Assembly (NCBI RefSeq): GCF_036038375.1
Contig: NZ_CP107935.1
Coordinates: forward strand, 2,976,001 to 3,040,000
Reading direction: 5' to 3'
DNA from: Streptomyces sp. NBC_00414
GTDB taxonomy: Bacteria > Actinomycetota > Actinomycetes > Streptomycetales > Streptomycetaceae
DNA length: 64,000 nt
Notes under the pieces: model-generated
Told to the model about the DNA's origin: nothing
What the model saw: only the letters and a program-made list of their open reading frames with translations
The model's database searches: none
Part shown: one piece after another, positions 58,119 to 64,000 of the stretch
How positions within the stretch are numbered: the first letter of the stretch is position 1
Layout: every line of letters starts with the position of its first letter
Made by a program: the position numbers and the translations under genes

Positions 58119-60113
58119 TCAGGCCTCCTCGGCCCCCGCGGCTTCCTCGGCCTTGCGGGCCTTCTCGTCGATGGCGGCCAGCGACCGCCGCACCTGATTG
58201 CGGTCCGTCGTGTACCAGAAGTCCGGCAGGGACGCCTTGAGATAGTTGCCGTACCGCGCGGTGGCGAGCCGCTGGTCCAGCACGGCGACCACACCCCGGT
58301 CCTCCGTCGCCCGTACGAGACGGCCGGCGCCCTGCGCCATGAGCAGGGCCGCGTGCGTGGCCGCGACGGCCATGAAGCCGTTGCCCCCGGCCTCCTCGAC
58401 CGCTTTCTGGCGAGCGCTCATCAGCGGGTCGTCGGGGCGCGGGAAGGGGATCTTGTCCATGACGACCAGCTGGCAGCTGGCGCCCGGGACGTCCACGCCC
58501 TGCCAGAGCGAGAGCGTGCCGAACAGACAGGTCTTCGGGTCCGCGGCGAAGTTCTTGATCAGCTCGCCGAGGGTCTCCTCGCCCTGGAGCAGGATGGGGA
58601 ACTCCGGGACGCGGGTGCGCAGTTCCTCCGCGGCGAGCTGAGCGGCCCGCATCGAGGAGAACAGGCCGAGCGTACGACCGCCGGCCGCCTGGATCAGCTC
58701 GGTGAGTTCGTCGAGCATGTCCCCGCGGTCGCTGTCCCGGGCGGGTCTGGCCAGGTGTTTCGCGACGTACAGGATGCCCTGTCTGCCGTAGTCGAAGGGC
58801 GAGCCGACGTCGAGGCCCTTCCAGACCGGGATGTCCTCCCCCTCGATGCCTTCCGGGGAGAGGCCGAGCGAGGCGCCCACGCCGTTGAAGTCGCCGCCGA
58901 GCTTCAGGGTGGCCGAGGCCAGGACTACGGAGCGGTCCGCGAAGAGCTTCTCGCGCAGCAGGCCCGCCACGGACATCGGCGCGACCCGCAGGGACGCCCC
59001 GAAGCGGTCGTGCCGCTCGTACCAGACGACGTCCCACTCCGAGCCGTTCGTGATGCGCTCCGCCACGTCGTGGACGCTCTCCACGGAGGCCAGTGCCTGC
59101 TTGCGGACCGCGTCCTCGTCGGTGACGGACTTGTCGCGGGTCGCCCCGATCCCCGAGATCACCGTGCGGGCGGCGTCACGCAGGGCCATCAGCGCGTACC
59201 CGAGGTCCTCGGGGACCTCTTCGAGGCGGCCGGGCAGGGCCAGCTCCATCAGCCGCTCGAAGCCCTCGGCGGCCGTCTGGAGCTGGTCGGCCGCTTTCTC
59301 GTTGACGAGCTTCGCCGCCCGGCGCACGGCGCGGTTGACCTGGCCCGGGGTGAGCTCGCCGGTCGCGACTCCGGTGACCCGGGAGACCAGCTCGTGGGCC
59401 TCGTCGACGATCAGCACCTCGTGCTGCGGGAGCACGGGGGCGCCTTCGATGGCGTCGATCGCCAGCAGCGCGTGATTGGTGACGACGACATCGGCGAGCT
59501 TGGCGCGCTCCCGGGCGGCCTCGGCGAAACACTCCGCTCCGTAGGCGCACTTCGAGGCGCCGAGGCATTCCCTGGAAGAGACGGAGATCTGCGACCAGGC
59601 CCGGTCCGAGACACCGGGGGTGAGGTTGTCGCGGTCCCCCGTCTCGGTCTCGTCCGACCACTCCCGCAGGCGCAGCAGGTCCTGCCCCAGCTTGCTGGTG
59701 GGCGCGGCAGCCTCGAACTGGTCGAAGAGTCCCTCCTCCTCGTCCTGCGGGGCCCCCTCGTGCAGGCGGTGCAGGCACAGGTAGTTCGACCGGCCCTTGA
59801 GCATCGCGAACTCGGGGCGTCGGCGCAGCAGCGGATGCAGGGCGTCCACCGTGCGCGGCAGGTCCCGCTCCACGAGCTGCCGCTGGAGCGCCAGGGTGGC
59901 GGTCGCCACGACGACCCGCTCCCCGTGCGCCAGCGCGGGAACGAGGTAGCCGAGCGATTTACCGGTGCCGGTGCCGGCCTGGACCAGCAGATGGGAACCG
60001 TCGTCGATGGCCTGCGCGACGGATTCGGCCATGGTCACCTGGCCAGGGCGCTCCGTACCGCCGACGGCTGTGACGGCGGCATGCAGGAGTTCGGGGAGTG
60101 AGGGCTCTGTCAT
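58119..60113 (-). CDS. dinG: DinG-type ATP-dependent DNA helicase (XPD-like)
   Basis: 664 residues. Walker A VQAGTGTGKSLGY, DEAH box LIVDEAHELVS, ATATLALQ, SLWQGVDVPG and QGAGRLVRATEDRG. Four cysteines that can hold a 4Fe-4S cluster lie between motif I and the DEAH box (SNYLCLHR, then RECLGASKCAYGAECF). It unwinds DNA 5' to 3', resolving R-loops or damaged forks. Convergent with lexA; no LexA box is obvious at its own promoter (60114-60225). The last residues are an Ala/Glu tail. Confidence 0.92.
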   Translation of the reverse strand: MTEPSLPELLHAAVTAVGGTERPGQVTMAESVAQAIDDGSHLLVQAGTGTGKSLGYLVPALAHGERVVVATATLALQRQLVERDLPRTVDALHPLLRRRPEFAMLKGRSNYLCLHRLHEGAPQDEEEGLFDQFEAAAPTSKLGQDLLRLREWSDETETGDRDNLTPGVSDRAWSQISVSSRECLGASKCAYGAECFAEAARERAKLADVVVTNHALLAIDAIEGAPVLPQHEVLIVDEAHELVSRVTGVATGELTPGQVNRAVRRAAKLVNEKAADQLQTAAEGFERLMELALPGRLEEVPEDLGYALMALRDAARTVISGIGATRDKSVTDEDAVRKQALASVESVHDVAERITNGSEWDVVWYERHDRFGASLRVAPMSVAGLLREKLFADRSVVLASATLKLGGDFNGVGASLGLSPEGIEGEDIPVWKGLDVGSPFDYGRQGILYVAKHLARPARDSDRGDMLDELTELIQAAGGRTLGLFSSMRAAQLAAEELRTRVPEFPILLQGEETLGELIKNFAADPKTCLFGTLSLWQGVDVPGASCQLVVMDKIPFPRPDDPLMSARQKAVEEAGGNGFMAVAATHAALLMAQGAGRLVRATEDRGVVAVLDQRLATARYGNYLKASLPDFWYTTDRNQVRRSLAAIDEKARKAEEAAGAEEA

Positions 60114-60225
60114 AGCCCGACCACCCTACGGGTCGGCACCGACAACCGGGTGATCGCGGCGGCGGAGGGGGACGTGATCAGGACGCGTGCACGGGCGGTG
60201 ACCTGGCGGGGGACGCGGTGGGGGG

Positions 60226-62280
60226 TCACGACTGGTGCAGCGGGTTGGGGACGGTCCCGTGCACGGCGGCGTGCGGGCGCTGCGGCCGGTCCCGGTAGCC
60301 GTCGAGGTGCAACCGGTTGCGGTTGAGGCAGAGCCGCTCGATACGGGGAGTGAGCAGGTCGAACGTTTCGTAGCGGTCCTTGAGCTCCGGGAAGCGCCTG
60401 TGGTGCCGGAGGATCTCTGCCCGGACGAGTGACCAGAACTCGTCCTCGGAGACGCCCAGTTGCTCCTGGCACAGCGGGGCCAGGTAGCGGAAGACTCCGA
60501 CGAAGAGCCCGGAGTGGATGAACTGGGTGAGGAAGGCGGCCGGTTCCGTGAGCAGCACGGCCCGTACGTCGTCGGGCATGGAGGCGTGTTCGGGGAGCCG
60601 TTCGGCGCTCACGTTCACGTCGTCCACGAAGTCCTTCACCGCGAGCCGCACCGGTACGTCATGGTCGTCGAAGACAACGATCGCGTTCTCGCCGTGTGGG
60701 CTGAACACAGTGCCGTAGCGATAGAGGAAGTGCAGCAGGGGCGGCAGCAGCGCGGTGAAGAGGCAACGCAGCCAGCTGCGGGGTTCGAGGCCCGAGCGCT
60801 CGACGAGCTCCGCCGCGAAGGCACGGCCCTCGGGGTCGGTGTGCAGGAGGGCGGCGAGCGTACGGGCGCGTTCGCCGGGCGCGAGGTGACGGGAGAGCGG
60901 CTCGCGCCAGATCGCGCCGAGCAGTTCCTTGTATTGGTACGGGACTTCCGGCAGCGCGTCGTACACGGGGTGCCCGACCGTCACGGACGCGACCTCGCCC
61001 AGCAGGATCACCCCGCAGGTGTCGTGCAGGAAGGGATCGGTGTCGCGCAGCCCGTGCATCCAGGCGGTGACGGCGGGGGCCGCGAGCGTCCGTTCCGTCG
61101 GGAGCCCGCGCCACACCAGGGTGTTGAGCACGGACAGCGGCAGTTTCACGGTGTGCCGGTCCGGACGGGAGGTGTTCAGGAACGTGCGGATCGACTGCTG
61201 GGGCAGACGGAGGTCGCCGTCCGGGGGCAGGGGGACGATGGCTCCCGCGGCGACGGAGGGCGCGAAGAGCGGCAGCACGACGTCGTTCCACTGCCAGGGG
61301 TGCACGGGCAGATAGAGGTACGACTCCGGAGTGAGCCCCCGCGCGCGCAGTGCCGTGTCGTAGGACGTGCGGACGGCGGGGTCGAGCTCGCGCGCGTAGA
61401 GCTGGTCCGCGCTGTCCAGACCCTGAACGCCCCGGTAGGTGGCGAGCGAGGTGTGCACGGCGATCCACGGCAGGACTGTCGCCCTTCGCCCCTCGGGCGC
61501 CCACTGGGCGGCGTCCGTGGCCGAGAAGCCGAGCCGGCCCTTGTTGAGGACGATCCAGGGGTGACCTGTCTGGTGGCCTTCCAGCTCCGCGTATCCGAGA
61601 TCGGCGAGGCGGGCGGCCGGGAGCGCGGTGTGGTCCAGCCGGGCGTCCGCGGCGAGTGTGGTGGACAGCTCGCGGATGACGTGGCCGAGGGTGGCGCCGT
61701 CGAGGTCGAGAGCGGCACGGGCGCGGGTGAGGAAGTCGAGAGGGTCGGTGTAGGGCCGCTGATGCGGGACTGCGCCGGGGCCGACGGGTTCCACGGGGGC
61801 GGTGGTGCGCGGGGTCGCGGCGGGCCGTGCGGCTCCGCCGGCTCCCTCGGTCAGGGTGAGTGACGACGGGTCCACTCGCCAGCTGTCGTAGGCGCCGCGG
61901 CGGGCGCGGAAGGCCAGGACGCCACCGGCGTCGAGGCGGAGTGTGTAGGAGCGCTCGCCCGAGTCCTGTGGCCCGAGGACGGACGGCGAGGTCGGCGGTC
62001 TGCGGGCGTCCGTGACGGGAGGCGAATCGTCTCCTCTGGTGCCCTGGGACGCGACGGGCGCCGCGGCGCCGGAGGGACGGGAAGGAGAACCGGCCGCCGC
62101 CGTGGTGCCGGTACGGTGCACGGCCGGCTCAGGCCGGAGGATCTCCTCGTACGCGAACTCGCCGATCATCTTCGCGAGCAGGCGGCGCCCCGCTTCCTCC
62201 CATCGTGCCGGGCTCAGTTCAGGCGGACCGTAGAGGCGTGACGGCTCTCCGGGAGCCGGGGCGGCGGACGAGTTCGGCAC
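60226..62280 (-). CDS. NRPS-independent siderophore synthetase, IucA/IucC family
   Basis: 684 residues. Family motifs: LEGHQTGHPW (substrate pocket), LPVHPWQW, HTVKLPLSVLNTLVWRG given in part, SPHGENAIVVFDDHDVPVRLAVKDF in part, and the C-terminal NRNRLHLDGY. It adenylates a carboxylate such as citrate and condenses it with an amine. An insert of 90 low-complexity residues (60-150) follows the first helix. GTG 62280 with GAGGAG 5-6 bp upstream. Third gene of the operon, 57 bp after the acyltransferase gene. Product not known to me. Confidence 0.92.
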   Translation of the reverse strand: MPNSSAAPAPGEPSRLYGPPELSPARWEEAGRRLLAKMIGEFAYEEILRPEPAVHRTGTTAAAGSPSRPSGAAAPVASQGTRGDDSPPVTDARRPPTSPSVLGPQDSGERSYTLRLDAGGVLAFRARRGAYDSWRVDPSSLTLTEGAGGAARPAATPRTTAPVEPVGPGAVPHQRPYTDPLDFLTRARAALDLDGATLGHVIRELSTTLAADARLDHTALPAARLADLGYAELEGHQTGHPWIVLNKGRLGFSATDAAQWAPEGRRATVLPWIAVHTSLATYRGVQGLDSADQLYARELDPAVRTSYDTALRARGLTPESYLYLPVHPWQWNDVVLPLFAPSVAAGAIVPLPPDGDLRLPQQSIRTFLNTSRPDRHTVKLPLSVLNTLVWRGLPTERTLAAPAVTAWMHGLRDTDPFLHDTCGVILLGEVASVTVGHPVYDALPEVPYQYKELLGAIWREPLSRHLAPGERARTLAALLHTDPEGRAFAAELVERSGLEPRSWLRCLFTALLPPLLHFLYRYGTVFSPHGENAIVVFDDHDVPVRLAVKDFVDDVNVSAERLPEHASMPDDVRAVLLTEPAAFLTQFIHSGLFVGVFRYLAPLCQEQLGVSEDEFWSLVRAEILRHHRRFPELKDRYETFDLLTPRIERLCLNRNRLHLDGYRDRPQRPHAAVHGTVPNPLHQS

Positions 62281-62337
62281 AGGGACTCCTCGGCTGGGAA
62301 CCTGATGGGGACGAGCGGTGTACTGGGAGCGACGGCG

Positions 62338-63339
62338 CTACAACAGATCGCGCAGGGCCCGGTCCCGGACCATGAGGGCTGCCTTCTTGTCGGGCAGATC
62401 GACCTCGGCGGAGAACCGGAATCCGGCGCTCAGGAAGGCGGACACGGAGGGGGTGTTGCGAAGGTCGGGCTCCGCGACGACCCGTGCGCAGGAGGGGCGC
62501 CGGTCGAGGACGAGGTCGGAGACGGCACGGAGCAGGATCGTGCCGAGTCCCCGCCCGCGATGGGCGACGCCACCGATGAGGAGGTGGATCCCTGTGTCGT
62601 GGAGGCGGGCCGGGTAGTGGCGGGCCAGGGGGTCGAGATCCGCGCGGTAGATCTCCCAGTAGCTCATCGGTGTGCCGTCCAGCATGCCGAGACAGGGGAC
62701 GCTGCGTCCGTCGCCGTCCAGCTGGGCGCGCAGATGGTCCTCGGTCGCCGTCCCGGGGCCGGAGAGCTCCCAGAAGGCGGCCACGGCAGGGTCGTTCATC
62801 CAGCGGCTGATGAGCGGAAGGTCACGGTCGACGTGTACGGGGATCAGGTGGAAGACGCCCACGGGAGTGGCTGTCCGCCCCCAGTCACCGACGCGGTCGA
62901 GCAGGTCATCACCGGCGGGGGCGGCCCGCACCTCATACTCCGCCGGGCGCGTCCTCCCACCGTCCCGTTCACTGCCACCCCCGCCGCCGCGCCCGCCACC
63001 GCCCCCGCCACCTGGCTGCCAGTCGCGGTGTTCGCCGCCGCTCCGCTCGCTCCACGCCGTGGCTGATCCGGCGCCCCCGGCCGCTGCGGCCGCTCCCGCA
63101 GCTCCGGGTGCTTCAGCCGTTCCCGCAGCTCCGTCTGCTCCCGCTGCTCCCGCCGCGCCGGTTGCTCCGGCTGCCTGGGCGTTCTTCGCGAAGAGCGCGA
63201 GGAGTTCGTCGGGCAGGCGCAGGTCGAGGGTGTCCTCGACGTCCGCGGCAGGACCCGTATCGCTACGGGCGCCGGTGCGGTGGGCGGTGTCGGCATCTGC
63301 GTCGACGTCGGCGTCGGTGCTCGCATCGGTGGGAGGCAC
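62338..63339 (-). CDS. siderophore-type GNAT acyltransferase (IucB/AlcB-like)
   Basis: 333 residues. The first 135 are Ala/Gly-rich low complexity with repeated GAAGAA and Gly runs and appear disordered. The last 190 form an IucB/AlcB-type GNAT: FHLIPVHVDRDLPLISRWMNDP, FWELSGPGTATEDHL, PMSYWEIYRADLDPLARHY and HLLIGGVAHRGRGLGT (in pieces). These acylate hydroxylamines, or hydroxylysine-like amines, of siderophores. GTG 63339 with GAGGAG upstream. It sits between two synthetase genes. Confidence 0.9.
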   Translation of the reverse strand: MPPTDASTDADVDADADTAHRTGARSDTGPAADVEDTLDLRLPDELLALFAKNAQAAGATGAAGAAGADGAAGTAEAPGAAGAAAAAGGAGSATAWSERSGGEHRDWQPGGGGGGGRGGGGGSERDGGRTRPAEYEVRAAPAGDDLLDRVGDWGRTATPVGVFHLIPVHVDRDLPLISRWMNDPAVAAFWELSGPGTATEDHLRAQLDGDGRSVPCLGMLDGTPMSYWEIYRADLDPLARHYPARLHDTGIHLLIGGVAHRGRGLGTILLRAVSDLVLDRRPSCARVVAEPDLRNTPSVSAFLSAGFRFSAEVDLPDKKAALMVRDRALRDLL

Positions 63340-63378
63340 GGCGACGCTCCTCTCAGGAGACGGGGTGGGGCATGTTCC

Positions 63379-64000
63379 TCAGGAATGAAGGGGGTTGGCG
63401 ATGGTGACGTAGACGGACTGGGTGTCGACCGGGCCGACGAGCTCGTCGAGGCCGTGCAGCCGGGTCAGCAGGTTGGCCTTGCAGCGCAGGACGGGTGAGT
63501 CGAGCAGGTGGGCGGGCAGGGTGGTTCGCAGCCGGGCAGGACCGGAGGCGACGTTGGTGAGGAAGCGGCGGAAGGCGGCCAGCAACAGGCGCTCTTCGGC
63601 GAGGCGTTGGGAGCCGAAGGCGCCGATCAGGCCGAGCACGTTGTTGATGGCGAGGTAGTAGGCGAACCGTTCGTCGGTGACCGCGTCGGGGACGAAGGTG
63701 TCGCTGCGCTCGCCGATGCCGGGCAGTCGCTTGTCCAGTTCCGCGCGCCGGGACTCGCGGAAGTAGTAGCCCTGGTTGTCGCGGTAGCGGCCACCCCTGG
63801 GCCAGCCGTCCCGGTCCAGCAGGATCAAGGTGTTCTGCTGGTGCGCCTCCAGCGCGATGCCGGCCTCGCCGTCCAGCCAGAGGACGGGGCGGACGACGTG
63901 TTCGAGGTAGCGCAGGAACCACTCCGCGGCGACGGCTCCACGCGGCCTGCCCGTGCGTCCGGCGAGCCGGGTGACGATCTCGGTGAGCCGGGACCGGGTC
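63379..64000 (-). CDS. IucA/IucC-family siderophore synthetase, C-terminal part (5' end outside window)
   Basis: 207 residues are visible, ending at the stop at 63379; the start lies beyond base 64000. The C-terminal family blocks are clear: EWFLRYLEHVVRPVLWLD, ALEAHQQNTLILLDRDG, RDNQGYYFRES, and CKANLLTRLHGLDELVG. The second NIS synthetase of the cluster; 39 bp before the acyltransferase gene. A promoter, and probably an iron box, is expected beyond the right edge. Confidence 0.93.
   Translation of the reverse strand, partial: TRSRLTEIVTRLAGRTGRPRGAVAAEWFLRYLEHVVRPVLWLDGEAGIALEAHQQNTLILLDRDGWPRGGRYRDNQGYYFRESRRAELDKRLPGIGERSDTFVPDAVTDERFAYYLAINNVLGLIGAFGSQRLAEERLLLAAFRRFLTNVASGPARLRTTLPAHLLDSPVLRCKANLLTRLHGLDELVGPVDTQSVYVTIANPLHS

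Noticed and set aside
60114..60225. LexA box for dinG
   Set aside because: No sequence resembling CGAAC-N4-GTTCG in the gap.

Overview
The window looks like a stretch of core chromosome from a Streptomyces species. Base composition is very GC-rich with G/C at almost every third codon position, so long antisense shadow ORFs are common. Several proteins are near-identical to Streptomyces ones I know: HrdB with its Lys/Ala repeats, the NrdR-NrdJ pair, LexA, and the unlinked parC and parE. GTG and TTG starts are frequent. From memory, gene order follows S. coelicolor from about SCO5842 (left) to SCO5799 (right). No tRNA, rRNA, insertion sequence, prophage or CRISPR array is visible.

Region 1-12.6 kb: a GNAT/acyl-CoA-ligase protein acetyltransferase (cut by the left edge), ptsH (HPr) behind a DasR-type operator, a GntR/FCD regulator, a secreted M23 endopeptidase behind a ydaO-type c-di-AMP riboswitch, a coupled pair of M16 peptidases (one catalytic, one not), parC and a CobW-family metallochaperone GTPase.

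Region 12.6-25 kb: two small Streptomyces-type unknowns. Then two head-to-head citrate synthases, one carrying an N-terminal helix-turn-helix, with a perfect 17-bp palindrome between them. Next come an iron-box-preceded sucrase/ferredoxin-like protein, a CitA/CitB-type two-component pair, an acetate/solute:Na+ symporter with its DUF485 partner, and a NarL-type two-component pair with a small membrane protein.

Region 25-34 kb: parE, a small zinc-ribbon-like protein, a secreted trypsin, the principal sigma factor hrdB with an ECF-type promoter, a FadR-type regulator and an ABC ATPase-permease fusion with degenerate catalytic motifs.

Region 34-51.7 kb: a Nudix/winged-helix protein, a glycogen-debranching-like protein, DUF4192, a RecQ helicase fused to a phosphoribosyltransferase-like tail, two unknowns, RNase HII, a TetR regulator and MFS exporter with duplicated operators, DUF4173, ADP-ribosylhydrolase, histidine phosphatase, DUF4937 and TerD.

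Region 51.7-64 kb: a possibly accessory unknown, nrdR-nrdJ (B12-dependent ribonucleotide reductase) with paired NrdR boxes, lexA with a consensus SOS box, a DinG-type helicase, and part of an NRPS-independent siderophore operon (two IucA/IucC synthetases around an acyltransferase) running off the right edge.

The main functional themes are DNA topology, repair and precursor supply (parC, parE, recQ, rnhB, nrdRJ, lexA, dinG), central carbon sensing and uptake (HPr, citrate synthases, two two-component systems, symporter) and iron (iron box, siderophore operon). Most units are closed by strong hairpin terminators, which makes transcription units easy to delimit.
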